Of a stretch of 64,000 nucleotides of DNA, positions 19,302 to 28,351 are shown one piece after another. The DNA lies in NCBI RefSeq assembly GCF_026672545.1, contig NZ_JAPPRJ010000001.1:310001-374000 (forward strand), written 5' to 3'. Position numbers and translations under genes: made by a program. The notes beneath the pieces were generated by a model. That model worked only from the letters and a program-made list of their open reading frames with translations, was not told where the DNA came from and ran no database searches. This DNA is from Rhizobium sp. SL86. Its GTDB lineage: Bacteria > Pseudomonadota > Alphaproteobacteria > Rhizobiales > Rhizobiaceae. Numbering within the stretch: the stretch's first letter is position 1; every line of letters begins with the position of its first letter.

Positions 19302-20291
19302 ATGCGCAGAAAGGATGTGGTTCTGATGGCCACGGTGACGAGCTTCGAGGAACTCGACCACCCGGGAAAATCGGAACTGCGCCAGTTCGCCGAACTTTTT
19401 GCGCCGCTCTTCGAGGCCTCCAGCGAGGAGGCCCGCCGGCAGGCGGTGGCGGCACTCTCCCGCTCGCAGAACGTTCCCTCCGCCGTCGCCTTCTTCATTG
19501 CCTGCCAGCCCATTGCCATCGCCGCACCCTTCCTCAGCGCCTCGCCCTGCCTGGACGACGAGACCCTGATTGCGATCGCCCGCACGCAAGGCGTCGAGCA
19601 TGCCCGCGCGATCGTGCGCCGCGACAACATTTCGCCGGCCGTGGTGGATGCGCTGGTCGGCCTTCGCCACAGCCGCGCCTCGACAAAGTCGATCGGCGAC
19701 CCTGCCACCAAGCTTCAGAGCCAGACAGACGCACCGGCACCGGAAACGGCGCCAGCCGCGGCACCCGCGGATGAACGGCTGGCCCGCGAGGAGGCGCTGC
19801 GCAGCACGATCAAACATCTGGCACGCCAGCAATCGCCCTCGCTGGACGACCGGCTTGGCCTTCGCACGATCAGCCCGGTTCAGGAGGCGCTGCTGGTGCG
19901 GTTTGCGCGGGCGCGCGAGGCGGATGCCTTTGCCACGACCCTTGCCGACACGCTGTCTGCCAGCCGCTGGCTGGCCGAGCGCATCATGCTCGACATTTCC
20001 GGTCATCAGCTCGGCACGACGCTGAAGGGCATCGGCATGCCTGAGCGCGAGGCACTGTTCGTGCTGGAACGGCTCTACAACCATCTGAGCGAAGAAATCG
20101 GCGGCACGACCCGCAGCACCATCCTGTGGGAGCAGCTCGACGACAACGAGTGCGGGCGGCGTGTCGAGGCCTGGCGCCGCGCGGATCGTTATACCTATGC
20201 CGACCGCGAGACGCTCAAGCCCACAGCGGAAACCAAGTCGGCGCAAGGGACCACGCCGGCCGAACGCGTGTCGTTCCGCCGCGCCCGTTGA
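19302..20291 (+). CDS. DUF2336 domain protein
   Basis: About 329 residues, from ATG 19302 (ATG 19326 and GTG 19251 are alternatives). Helical HEAT-like N-terminus (SFEELDHPGKSELRQFAELF...SEEARRQAVAALSRS) with the DUF2336 pattern AFFIACQPIAIAAPFLS, an Ala/Pro-rich linker (~145-165) and a second helical region. DUF2336 proteins are typical of alphaproteobacteria; the role is unknown. Preceded by the long gap. Confidence 0.83.
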   Translation: MRRKDVVLMATVTSFEELDHPGKSELRQFAELFAPLFEASSEEARRQAVAALSRSQNVPSAVAFFIACQPIAIAAPFLSASPCLDDETLIAIARTQGVEHARAIVRRDNISPAVVDALVGLRHSRASTKSIGDPATKLQSQTDAPAPETAPAAAPADERLAREEALRSTIKHLARQQSPSLDDRLGLRTISPVQEALLVRFARAREADAFATTLADTLSASRWLAERIMLDISGHQLGTTLKGIGMPEREALFVLERLYNHLSEEIGGTTRSTILWEQLDDNECGRRVEAWRRADRYTYADRETLKPTAETKSAQGTTPAERVSFRRAR

Positions 20292-20309
20292 TCCAGACGG
20301 GGCTGGCCA

Positions 20310-20651
20310 TCATCCCTCTTCGGCGGTGACCTCGAACAGGTCGCCGATCGCCTCGATGTCCAGCTCGATCAGCCAGAGGTCGCTGTCGAAGCGCAGTTCG
20401 CGGGCCATCAACGCCTCCACCGCCTCGGTTTGCGCGGCTCGAAGACGGCGTTCGAAACGGCGACCGCCCTCCTCCGCCGCCAGCATCTGCGGCGCCGGGC
20501 CAAACAGATCCTCGGTTCCATCACGATGACGAAGCCGGATGAAGATCGCGCCGGCCTGATCGGCACCACGCCGTTCGACGGCGGCAAAACCGCCCATGGA
20601 AAACACACGGCGGGTCAGGGCGGAAACGAAGATATCGGATCTGAGGCGCAT
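20310..20651 (-). CDS. DUF1491 family protein
   Basis: 113 residues. The pattern matches DUF1491: MRLRSDIFVSALTRRVFSMG, GAIFIRLRHRDGTEDLFGPAP, then an Arg-rich helix and DSDLWLIELD near the C-terminus. Small soluble alphaproteobacterial protein of unknown function. Convergent with the DUF2336 gene (18-bp gap). Confidence 0.88.
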   Translation of the reverse strand: MRLRSDIFVSALTRRVFSMGGFAAVERRGADQAGAIFIRLRHRDGTEDLFGPAPQMLAAEEGGRRFERRLRAAQTEAVEALMARELRFDSDLWLIELDIEAIGDLFEVTAEEG

Positions 20652-20850
20652 GCACTTCGCATAGACCCGAAGCGGGCGGATGGAAACCCCTCACCTTTTC
20701 CGAGGCTTCGCAACCGAAGATTTACTCCGCCCGGCGCAAGCTTGCGCGGGTACCGAAAGAACCCACGAGACCCCCGAGTCATGCAACCAGAGCGCCGATG
20801 GTTCCCAAGGCGTGTGGACAACCATCGAGCTTGAAGCGGCAGGAGACCCC

Positions 20851-21084
20851 ATGGCGAAGTACAAATATCCGCACCACATGATCCAGAGCGATGTGACGGC
20901 CTTCGACAAGGACTGGCTGCCTGGCCAGATCACGCTGAATGCCGGGATCTATCGCTGTCGTACCTGCGGTGACGAGATCGTCGTCGGCCGGCGCCAGCAG
21001 ATCCCGACGGCCCATCACGAGCATGCGGTGCTCGGCCCCGTGGTCTGGCAATTGCTGGTGTTTGCCCAGGAACATCCGAAGTGA
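20851..21084 (+). CDS. Small hypothetical protein with CxxC ribbon
   Basis: 77 residues from ATG 20851, preceded by AGGAG. It contains one CxxC (YRCRTCGDEIVVGRRQQ), a half zinc-ribbon look, then HHEHAVLGPVVWQLLVF. Family not recognised; conserved-looking codon use supports it as real. Confidence 0.7.
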   Translation: MAKYKYPHHMIQSDVTAFDKDWLPGQITLNAGIYRCRTCGDEIVVGRRQQIPTAHHEHAVLGPVVWQLLVFAQEHPK

Positions 21085-21168
21085 CACCGAGGGCCGGTTA
21101 CCGCCATTGACATCTCGAGGGACAATCGTCAATTATACCGATATCTGTATATTGCGAGAGCCCACACG

Positions 21169-21492
21169 ATGTCCGAAAAGCTCGAATACACCAACATATT
21201 CGAGTCGATCACAGAGGACCCTACTGTCGCCGCCGATCTGCAGTTCCGGTCGGACCTGCTGATGACGCTGATCGACATTCTCGAAACGAAGGGCTGGAAA
21301 CAGGCGGAGATCGCCCAGGCGCTCGACATCCCCCAGCCGCGGGTCAGCGAATTGTTGCGCGGCAAGATCAGCCTCTTCTCCTCCGACAGGTTGATTGGCT
21401 ATCTGGCCAAGCTGGGTTATCGCCTGCGTCCCTCCATGACCGGCGATAAGACCGTGATCTGCGCGGTTGAAGTCAAGCGGGACGTGGCCTGA
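21169..21492 (+). CDS. HigA-like XRE antitoxin
   Basis: 107 residues. A short lead (MSEKLEYTNIFESITEDP) and helix are followed by an XRE helix-turn-helix (GWKQAEIAQALDIPQPRVSELLRGKI) and a C-terminal strand. It looks like COG5606-type antitoxins that pair with Gp49/HigB toxins. The likely partner lies immediately downstream but on the opposite strand. An imperfect palindrome (21135-21150, ATACCGATATCTGTAT) upstream may be its operator. Confidence 0.82.
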   Translation: MSEKLEYTNIFESITEDPTVAADLQFRSDLLMTLIDILETKGWKQAEIAQALDIPQPRVSELLRGKISLFSSDRLIGYLAKLGYRLRPSMTGDKTVICAVEVKRDVA

Positions 21493-21508
21493 CACATCGC
21501 AATCCGGT

Positions 21509-21883
21509 TTAGGGCCGTTTGGTGCCTTTCCTGGCCGCCTTTTCCGCCTCTCGAACGAGGGCCATCATCTCCTTGTAGCGCTTTTCCACTGTCGCCATCG
21601 CCGCCCGGTCGACGCCGTTGGTCGTCTTGGTGAAGGCGTGGAGGATGTAGACGGTGTCGAGATATTTCGCGCAGTACATCAGCCTGAAGGCCGGCGAACC
21701 GTTCTCGATCAGTTCAATCACGCCCGGTCCGACGGATGGCAGAGGCTTGAAGTCCGATCTCGGATTTTTCCCGGCTGCAACAAAAGTGAGATCGTTCAGG
21801 AAATCCGTGGCAATGTCTGCCGGCAGGTCGCGCACGGCCCTTTTCGCTGCGCTGTTCACGTAGACGATTGACTTCGTTGCCAT
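21509..21883 (-). CDS. HigB/Gp49-like RelE-superfamily toxin
   Basis: 124 residues from ATG 21883. Pattern of phage Gp49-like toxins: IVYVNSAAKRAVRDLP, FKPLPSVGPGVIELIENG, FRLMYCAKYLDTVYILHAFTKTTNGVDRA. The conserved R..Y and AFTKK-like residues are present (AFTKTT). It is convergent with the HigA-like gene, with 16 bp between stops. The usual arrangement is a same-strand operon, so the two must be expressed separately here. Confidence 0.8.
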   Translation of the reverse strand: MATKSIVYVNSAAKRAVRDLPADIATDFLNDLTFVAAGKNPRSDFKPLPSVGPGVIELIENGSPAFRLMYCAKYLDTVYILHAFTKTTNGVDRAAMATVEKRYKEMMALVREAEKAARKGTKRP

Positions 21884-21961
21884 TGCCCCTCGCTGCATCA
21901 ACCACAGCTCTCAGGCAACAATAGGCGCGGTTCTTATCAATGCGCCAGTGCTGAAAGTGAC

Positions 21962-22921
21962 TTACAGCGCGCCGATCGATTTCAGCTTCTTCAGCACCGC
22001 TTCGGAGGGTTCGCCGTTTTCGGCCAGGCGGTAGTGTTTCTGGAAATGGCGGATGGCGGCGCGTGTCTGGGCGCCGGCGACGCCGTCGACCTTCACATCC
22101 GTATAGGCGATGTTGGCAAGGCCGCGCTGGATCTGCATGACGAGGTTGACGTCGGCAAGATCGGGCGTCGCATTCGGCTGGACGGCGGCGTTGGTCGGGC
22201 GGGCGGCGGCCTGGTCGGCGCGGCTTGCATGGGCGGGCTGTGCTTCGGCGTTCTCGGCCTCATTGTGCGGGATTTCTGCCGGCGGCTTCAGCCCAGCGCC
22301 CGTCTTCGGCGCCGGCTTCGGGGCCGCACTGGCGGATTGCGGGGCAACCGGCTTGCGTTCGGCGGCGCGGATCGCGGCAGCGACCGGATCTTCCGCGGCG
22401 AGATTGCCGGCCGGGCGTTGGGTCGGAACAACGGGGGCGATCGGGAGGGCCTGTTCGACGGCGGCGGCCTGCTCCGCCGGCTGCGGTGTCTTGATCAGCA
22501 GCGGATCGGCATAGGCGGGTGCGCCGCCCGAGGTTGCGGCCGTGCTTTCCGGCAGTTCGATCGGCGCCTGCGGGCGTCGCGCAGCCTCCGGCGGCACCAG
22601 CGGTGTCTCGCTCTGGCGCTCGATGTGGAAGGTGGTCACGTCGCGCGATGGTTCGCGCAATGCCGGCCTGTAACCGGCAATCGCATTCGGATCTTCGGGA
22701 TCACGGGTGCGCAGGAAGGGGTGCGGATGGCCGCCCGGCTGGTACCAGAGGGCATTGGCAACAACGAAGCTGAAGGCGATCGCCATGGCGAGGCTGGTTC
22801 CCACGCCGCGCGGATTGCGCGCCGCCTGACGGCCCGCTGCAGAGAGCAGGCTTACCAGAAGGCCAGGCTCCTTGACCGGTTTTTTCCGCCGGTCAGGCGC
22901 TTTTCGCTTTCGCGCGGTCAT
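21962..22921 (-). CDS. Membrane-anchored peptidoglycan-binding domain protein
   Basis: 319 residues from ATG 22921, which overlaps the end of the histidine kinase gene by 29 bp. A basic N-terminus (MTARKRKAPDRRKK) and one membrane helix (LAMAIAFSFVVANALW) are followed by a ~170-residue Pro/Ala-rich linker. The C-terminal PG_binding_1 domain reads LANIAYTDVKVDGVAGAQTR and RHFQKHYRL. It probably spans the periplasm and binds cell wall. The overlap with the kinase suggests a shared envelope-related role (inference). Confidence 0.85.
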   Translation of the reverse strand: MTARKRKAPDRRKKPVKEPGLLVSLLSAAGRQAARNPRGVGTSLAMAIAFSFVVANALWYQPGGHPHPFLRTRDPEDPNAIAGYRPALREPSRDVTTFHIERQSETPLVPPEAARRPQAPIELPESTAATSGGAPAYADPLLIKTPQPAEQAAAVEQALPIAPVVPTQRPAGNLAAEDPVAAAIRAAERKPVAPQSASAAPKPAPKTGAGLKPPAEIPHNEAENAEAQPAHASRADQAAARPTNAAVQPNATPDLADVNLVMQIQRGLANIAYTDVKVDGVAGAQTRAAIRHFQKHYRLAENGEPSEAVLKKLKSIGAL

Positions 22922-24428
22922 GCGCAAATCCCTGTTCTCGCGTTGCCGCCGTGCCCTGCTCCAGTCGCAGACGCGGCGGAAATTCCACGGCATCCCCGTC
23001 ATCAAGAACGGCAATGCTGTCTCCCGGCCCCTCCATCGGCAGGGTGACGGTTACCACGGTTCCTTCTCCCAGGCGACTTTCGATCGCGAATTGTCCACCG
23101 TGCAGGCAGACGAGCCCCTTTACCAGCGACAGGCCGAGACCGGTGCCCTCATAACCGCGATTGTAATCGCCCTGGACCTGCACAAACGGCTGGCCCAGCA
23201 TGTCCATCTTGTCGGCGGCGATGCCGATGCCGGTATCGCTGACGCAGATGACGAGATTGCGGCCGCGCTGCTCCGCATCGATCGACACGACGCCGCCGCT
23301 TTCGGTGAACTTGACCGCATTGCCGGTCAGGTTGATGAGGATCTGCTGCACGGCGCGCCGATCGGCGACGATTTCACCGAGGCCACGGGCCACGCGGGTG
23401 GTGAGGGTCACACCCTTGCTGCGGGCCTGCAGGTCGAGCATGGCGCGGCAGGTCTCGATCGCATCGGCGATGCGGAAAGGTTCAGTGATCAGCTCGTAAC
23501 GACCGGCCTCGATGCGGCTCATGTCGAGCATGGTGTTGACGACCGAGAGCAGATGCGCGCCGGACTGGCGGATCAGCGCCACATATTCCTTCTGGCGGTC
23601 ATTCTGCAGGGCACCGAAATATTCGCCGGCCAGCACGTCGGAAAAACCGAGGATGGCGTTCAGCGGCGTGCGCAACTCGTGGCTGACGGCCGCCAGGAAA
23701 CGCGACTTCGCCTCGTGGGCCGAGAGAGCTTCTGCGGTGCGCTCGACGATATCCTCGCGCAGCTGCATTTCGTCCGAGACGTCAACGATCTGCACCAGCA
23801 CGTTCTGCAGCGCCTCGTCGCCACCGGTGGCGGCCGAAAGTTCCAGGCGCACGGCAATGAACTGGCGCCCGCCTTCCGGATCGAGCCCATGTTCGACACG
23901 CGCCTCTACCCGGGCGCTGGCCTTGCCCTGGCGCAAGGCATCAAGCGCCTGGGCGACCGCGATGCGATCGGACACATGTACGAGTTCGGCAATCGACAGG
24001 CCGCGCGGGTCACGCCGGCAGGCCGGCAGCAGCGTGCGGTCGCGGCCGCCGCTCTTCAGGATCATGCCATGACCATCGCAGACAAGAAGGAGGCCGGGGC
24101 AGGCCTCGAACACGAGGTCGGTCGCATCGGTACCGACGGCTTCGATCTCCCGCGGGCGCAGGAGCCATAACATGGCGGCCGAAAAGAACAGAAGCGTCGC
24201 GATGATGAGGGCGGCAGCAACCGGCAGCGCCAGCGCCGGGCCGAGCAGCATGCCGGAGAGTACCGGAAGAAGCGCAAGGCAGACCAGGCAGGCGGCGATC
24301 AGAAGGCGCAGGACCACGACGTCGGACGCCGACGGCAGATCGGTCTTGCCGAGCTGCCTCAGCCAGCCGAGGGACAGGCGGTCCAGCCTGATGGCCAGCC
24401 TTCTGCCGATGTCGTTGAATACGCGCAC
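22893..24428 (-). CDS. Membrane sensor histidine kinase
   Basis: About 511 residues from a proposed GTG at 24428; longer in-frame starts read like non-coding sequence. Two membrane helices (~32-75) are followed by a PAS-like segment (~90-215), the H-box SHELRTPLNAILGFSD at ~251 and an ATPase domain with INLTGNAVKF, DTGIGI and GTGLGLSLVKG. Autophosphorylating kinase of the PleC/DivJ-like group by its H-box; no response regulator gene is adjacent. Followed by the overlapping peptidoglycan-binding gene. Confidence 0.9.
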   Translation of the reverse strand: MRVFNDIGRRLAIRLDRLSLGWLRQLGKTDLPSASDVVVLRLLIAACLVCLALLPVLSGMLLGPALALPVAAALIIATLLFFSAAMLWLLRPREIEAVGTDATDLVFEACPGLLLVCDGHGMILKSGGRDRTLLPACRRDPRGLSIAELVHVSDRIAVAQALDALRQGKASARVEARVEHGLDPEGGRQFIAVRLELSAATGGDEALQNVLVQIVDVSDEMQLREDIVERTAEALSAHEAKSRFLAAVSHELRTPLNAILGFSDVLAGEYFGALQNDRQKEYVALIRQSGAHLLSVVNTMLDMSRIEAGRYELITEPFRIADAIETCRAMLDLQARSKGVTLTTRVARGLGEIVADRRAVQQILINLTGNAVKFTESGGVVSIDAEQRGRNLVICVSDTGIGIAADKMDMLGQPFVQVQGDYNRGYEGTGLGLSLVKGLVCLHGGQFAIESRLGEGTVVTVTLPMEGPGDSIAVLDDGDAVEFPPRLRLEQGTAATREQGFAHDRAKAKSA

Positions 24429-24877
24429 GCTGATACCTAATCGCGAATCTTGATGCCCAGACCATAGGCGCCGCTGGCTTAAGGAAACTATAAAAGGAAG
24501 GGATCGAAGGGGGGCCGAAAGGGCCTGAAACGACGCTTTCGCTGTGCCGGAACGAAGCATCTGCGCTTGTGGTTAACAGGGCGTAAGCGACGGATTTCCC
24601 ACAATTTTCCGCATTACGTTAAGGAATGGGGCAAAGCGGGGCTGCAAAGTCCACAGCTTTCAGGGGCCCGGCCGCAATTATGCTTAACACGCACCGTTAA
24701 AATGCCTCGGATCCCGCCACAATCCGACATGCGGCGACCGATCGGTAAAATTCGATACAAATTCGCGTCAAATCGCAGCTTTTACCGCAAGGGGACGTTT
24801 TTCGATAGCGGCTAGGGTTACGCCATCCAAGACCGGAGACGATCCGGCAGCGGCGGAAAGCAGCAGGTGAAGGCAAA
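24429..24877. other. Intergenic region between divergent kinase and DUF5330 genes
   Basis: About 450 bp without a supported gene. AT-richer than its surroundings, with several TTAA half-sites (about 24574, 24618, 24682, 24697), but none has the exact TTAA-N7-TTAA spacing. Presumably holds the two divergent promoters. Confidence 0.45.
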
Positions 24878-25336
24878 ATGTGGTTCCTGATCAAGACAAG
24901 CATGGGGTTTACCGCGGTCCTCGTTGCGCTGTCCTATTTCGGCAGCCAACCGACCCCCTCGACAGAGCAGCCGGTCTCCCAGCTGCAGCTGACCGATGCC
25001 TTTGCCGCCGCAACCGGCGCCTATACCTATCTGCAGGGCCTGTGCACCGAAAAGCCGGATGTCTGCGAAAAGGGTGCCGAGACCTTTACCGCAATCGCCT
25101 TCCGGGCCCGCGAAGGCGCGAAGGTCGCTTATGAACTCCTCGACAGCCAGCTTTCGGACAGCGACGACAAACCGGCGCTCGCCTCTGCCGAGCCGTCGCG
25201 TCTGACACCCGCCACCATCCCGGCCGCTCCGCACCAGCCGCTTCCGCCGAAACCGGAGGCTCTTGCCACCGCCTCGGTTGCCGATGCGGTCGTGACCGGC
25301 ACTGTTCCCCTTCCCCAGCGCCGCCCGGACCGCTGA
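24878..25336 (+). CDS. DUF5330 family exported protein
   Basis: 152 residues. An N-terminal signal anchor (IKTSMGFTAVLVALSYFG) is followed by a small helical domain with two Cys (YLQGLCTEKPDVCEKG) that could form a disulphide. The tail is Pro/Ala-rich, ending PLPQRRPDR. Matches the rhizobial DUF5330 family; function unknown. GAAGG precedes ATG and a strong terminator follows. Confidence 0.85.
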   Translation: MWFLIKTSMGFTAVLVALSYFGSQPTPSTEQPVSQLQLTDAFAAATGAYTYLQGLCTEKPDVCEKGAETFTAIAFRAREGAKVAYELLDSQLSDSDDKPALASAEPSRLTPATIPAAPHQPLPPKPEALATASVADAVVTGTVPLPQRRPDR

Positions 25337-25411
25337 GGCGCACCTTTTTCCTACCCTCTTGCGTCGAGATCCCTCGGCGCCTGTCAAGCCCACCTGTTTC
25401 AGCTTTTGCTG

Positions 25412-25446
25412 ACGCCGCAAGACCTCGGTCTTGCGGCGTTTTTTTT
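25412..25446 (+). terminator. Rho-independent terminator after DUF5330 gene
   Basis: Perfect 12-bp stem ACGCCGCAAGAC / GTCTTGCGGCGT with loop CTCG, followed by a run of T. Confidence 0.95.
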
Positions 25447-25574
25447 CGTATCCACACCGCCCTCCCCGACCGGTGGTTCCGATCGATCGCACGATGCGTC
25501 GACACGACCGGCCCTGCCCACCTACCGTTCGCCGCGATTTGGTTTATATGAGGGGCGGATACCAAGGAGCAGCC

Positions 25575-25994
25575 ATGACCAGCATCGATCAGATCATCGA
25601 CGACTTTGCCTTCCTGGACGACTGGGAGGACCGTTATCGTTACGTGATCGAACTCGGCAAGGCGCTGCCGGATCTGCCGGACGAGGATCGCACGGCGGAG
25701 AACAAGGTGAACGGCTGCGCGAGCCAGGTGTGGCTTGTGTCGCATCGTGGCGAGGGCGCCGATCCGGTGATGACCTTCGAAGGGGATTCCGATGCACATA
25801 TCGTGCGTGGGCTGGTGGCGATCGTGCTCGCCGCCTGTTCCGGCAAACATGCCTCGGAAATCGCCAGGACCGACCTGATCGGCATCTTCGACAAGATCGG
25901 GCTTGTCGAAAACCTCTCCTCGCAGCGCGCCAACGGCCTGCGCTCGATGGTGAAACGCATCCGCGACGAGGCCGCGGCGGTGGCCGCCGCCTGA
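25575..25994 (+). CDS. sufE: SufE-family Fe-S assembly sulfur acceptor
   Basis: 139 residues from ATG 25575 (AAGGAG upstream). SufE pattern: IIDDFAFLDDWEDRYRYVIELG, then the catalytic Cys near residue 48 in VNGCASQVWL, and LVAIVLAACSGK. It accepts persulfide sulfur from the SufS desulfurase and stimulates it. It stands alone here, away from a suf operon. Confidence 0.93.
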   Translation: MTSIDQIIDDFAFLDDWEDRYRYVIELGKALPDLPDEDRTAENKVNGCASQVWLVSHRGEGADPVMTFEGDSDAHIVRGLVAIVLAACSGKHASEIARTDLIGIFDKIGLVENLSSQRANGLRSMVKRIRDEAAAVAAA

Positions 25995-26007
25995 GCCAAG
26001 ATCCTCG

Positions 26008-26862
26008 TCAGAGTTCGGGGCGAAAGCCCTCGGCACCCCAGGCATGCCGGCGTCGGGCGTTTTTCGACGGTGGCGCGTAATGGCGGGCCAACGCCAGGAG
26101 TGCGGTGCGCAACATCAGCTTGGCGGAACGGGCCGGCCAGCAGCGTTCCCGTTCGACCCGCTCGAGCCCCTTGCCGAAACAGCAGACATCAAGCGCAACG
26201 CCTGAAAGCTCCGGCCCCATGGCATCGAGCGCGGCATTGACCCGGAGGCGGGCGGCGATTGCGCTGTCGCTCAGATCGGCCAGCCCACCACGTTCGCCCG
26301 GCGTGCGGGCGGCAATGCGCGGCTCCCAGCTTGCCGTCACCTTCGGCTGCAGGTGGCCCCGCTCAAAATCGGCGGCCAGGCGCTCGCCGGCCTGCACCGC
26401 TTCCTCGGGCAGAAAGGCGGCACCTGAACGTTCCTTCAGCCGGGCAAGAAGAGAAAGCGGCGATTCGGCCAGATTGCGCCGCACCGTCTGGTACGTCCCA
26501 TCGACCACCGTTCGCTCCTCGGCAATTTCGCGATGCTGTTCGGCAAACGGTTCCTCCTTCTCCTCCTGCAGGGCGCGGCGCAAACAGGCGGCCGCTTCCG
26601 GACGGGCCAAGAGGCCGTCTCCCTTCCGCAGCACGAGGCCGGCGGAGACGGCATAAGAGACGACCTGTTCCGTCATCGGCAGGTGACGGTCGGACTGGCA
26701 AAGCGCGATCCCGCCGTCGCGCGCCTCGATGCGGCACGGTCCCTTCAGCGCCCAGCGCAGCAGCTGCAGCAACACGCGCCGCGCCGCCGGCGGCAGATCC
26801 TTTGCGGCAAACGCGCCGGATGCAACGCGCGGATGGCTCTTCAGGGCGACGGCATCAGTCAT
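26008..26862 (-). CDS. DUF6456 domain protein
   Basis: 284 residues from ATG 26862, overlapping the upstream gene by 8 bp. An N-terminal winged-helix-like region (ARRVLLQLLRWAL...TEQVVSYAVSAGLVLRKGDG) precedes a C-terminal helical DUF6456 domain (SDSAIAARLRVNAALDAMGPELSGVALDVCCFGKGLE). Often annotated as a helix-turn-helix protein in rhizobia. Coupling to the DnaA-domain-IV gene suggests the two act together, possibly on DNA (inference). Confidence 0.8.
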   Translation of the reverse strand: MTDAVALKSHPRVASGAFAAKDLPPAARRVLLQLLRWALKGPCRIEARDGGIALCQSDRHLPMTEQVVSYAVSAGLVLRKGDGLLARPEAAACLRRALQEEKEEPFAEQHREIAEERTVVDGTYQTVRRNLAESPLSLLARLKERSGAAFLPEEAVQAGERLAADFERGHLQPKVTASWEPRIAARTPGERGGLADLSDSAIAARLRVNAALDAMGPELSGVALDVCCFGKGLERVERERCWPARSAKLMLRTALLALARHYAPPSKNARRRHAWGAEGFRPEL

Positions 26863-27274
26863 GGCCCACCTCCTCGCCGCGGGCAAAGATGACGCTGACG
26901 ATGCGTTCGATGCCGGTGATGAAATCGTCGAATGCCGCATCGTCGCGACGGTCCTCCACCACGTGGCAGGCATGGCCGACGGTGGTGCGGTCGCGCCCGA
27001 AGGCCTGGCCGATTTCGGTGAGCGGAATGCTGAGCGAGACGTGGCAGACATACATGGCGATCTGGCGGACATGGCAGAGCATGCGACGCCGGTCACGCCG
27101 TGTCTGGGTGCGGTCGCCGGTGAGGCTGATGATTTCGCCGACCACCTGGCGCACCAGGCGGCAAACCTCCTTCATCGGCAGATGCGACGGCGCGGCGAAA
27201 ATCCGCGACGGACGGGGCTGGATGGGCTGGGATACGCAGGAAGGGTCGGCGGACGGATGAAGATCGTAAGTCAT
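26855..27274 (-). CDS. DnaA domain IV-like helix-turn-helix protein
   Basis: 139 residues from ATG 27274 (GGGAG seven nt upstream). The C-terminal two thirds match the DNA-binding domain IV of DnaA: RRRMLCHVRQIAMYVCHVSL, IPLTEIGQAFGRDRTTVGHA, where the DRTTV-HA box is the DnaA-box recognition signature. No AAA+ domain is present. Such truncated DnaA-like regulators are common in rhizobia. Translationally coupled to the DUF6456 gene. Confidence 0.87.
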   Translation of the reverse strand: MTYDLHPSADPSCVSQPIQPRPSRIFAAPSHLPMKEVCRLVRQVVGEIISLTGDRTQTRRDRRRMLCHVRQIAMYVCHVSLSIPLTEIGQAFGRDRTTVGHACHVVEDRRDDAAFDDFITGIERIVSVIFARGEEVGHD

Positions 27275-27444
27275 GAACAACTCCCAAAATAGGAATTAAT
27301 TCATACAACCTAAATGATGGGCGGGGATAAGGGAAGCACCCAGCGAACCAGTGCGATCTTTGTTTTTTCGACACTTTCGCCAATTCTCCCCAACTGAAAT
27401 AGGATTATTTTCTCCTCTCAATCCCCCGTAACGGGTGCCACAAA

Positions 27445-27484
27445 CGCAGATCGCCGGAAGGGCTGTCCCTTCCGGCGATCTGCG
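27445..27484. terminator. 18-bp perfect inverted repeat downstream of mucR
   Basis: Arms CGCAGATCGCCGGAAGGG and its exact complement surround a CTGT loop. It starts 36 bp after the mucR stop and is probably its transcript end. There is no long T run on either strand, so it may act mainly as a 3' stabilising or bidirectional hairpin. Confidence 0.65.
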
Positions 27485-27520
27485 ATTGAGCAGGTCTGCT
27501 GCAAATCCGCTTGCGGGCGC

Positions 27521-27952
27521 TTACTTTGCGCCGCGCTTGCGACGCTGGCCAAGACCCATTTCCTTGGCGAGGCGCGAACGGGCCTGGGCATAGGCCGGAG
27601 CAACCATCGGATAGTCGGCTGGCAGGCCCCACTTCTCGCGATATTCTTCCGGCGTCATGTTGTAGTGCGTCATCAGGTGGCGCTTGAGCGACTTAAATTT
27701 CATGCCGTCTTCGAGGCAGATCAGGTAGTCGTCTTCGATCGACTTACGGATCGGTACCGGGGGCTTCGGCTTTTCGACCGCGGTCGGTGCAGGCGCGGGC
27801 GAAGTCGTGTTGCTGAGGGCGCTGTGCACGTCGGCGATCAGGTTCGACAGATCGCTCACGGGCACGACATGGTTGCTGACATAGGCGGCGACGATATCGG
27901 CGGTCAATTCCACCAAAAGGTCAGGCGCCTTGCCGGCGACGGGTTCGGTCAT
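27521..27952 (-). CDS. mucR: Ros/MucR family transcriptional regulator
   Basis: 143 residues. N-terminal dimerisation region ([24 protein letters not shown]) and the characteristic prokaryotic zinc-finger block from ~79 on: [19 protein letters not shown] then [20 protein letters not shown]. MucR proteins are H-NS-like global silencers of AT-rich promoters in Rhizobiales (exopolysaccharide, motility, virulence) and commonly repress themselves. Here a ~400-bp AT-rich leader would fit such autoregulation. Confidence 0.94.
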   Translation of the reverse strand: MTEPVAGKAPDLLVELTADIVAAYVSNHVVPVSDLSNLIADVHSALSNTTSPAPAPTAVEKPKPPVPIRKSIEDDYLICLEDGMKFKSLKRHLMTHYNMTPEEYREKWGLPADYPMVAPAYAQARSRLAKEMGLGQRRKRGAK

Positions 27953-28351
27953 TTCTTATCTCCTGTTGCGTTCGTGGACAGTCAACCAGACATGTCCCGT
28001 GCAGAACGCGCCGGCTATCACTGGTAGTGTCCCGTTTTCTGACAGAAACACGTATCCACCCCTAGATCCGTGCGGGACACCACCACTGCGACCGGTTGAA
28101 ACTCGCCAATCCTGCGATTCTCTTCAATAATTCCAATCCGCTTATATGAAGCTTTTCGGCAGGAATGAGGAGAGATCACCAAGAGCGACCAGTATCAGCG
28201 TTCTACTCTGTTGCGATTAACATCCTTCGGCAGAAAGTCAAAATACAATTTGCGCACCCCTAGTCGATGGTTCTCTTGACACGAAACGCTAGTTGATTTC
28301 GACACAAGCCATGTTTGCGAGGCAGCGGAAGTATTTGTGCCACAAACCGCG
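27953..28351. other. mucR upstream region, no gene found
   Basis: About 400 bp of relatively AT-rich DNA. Contains TGTCCCG and CGGGACA copies around 28027-28080 that could pair, and scattered T-rich tracts. It should include the mucR promoter. No ORF or known RNA recognised. Confidence 0.4.
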
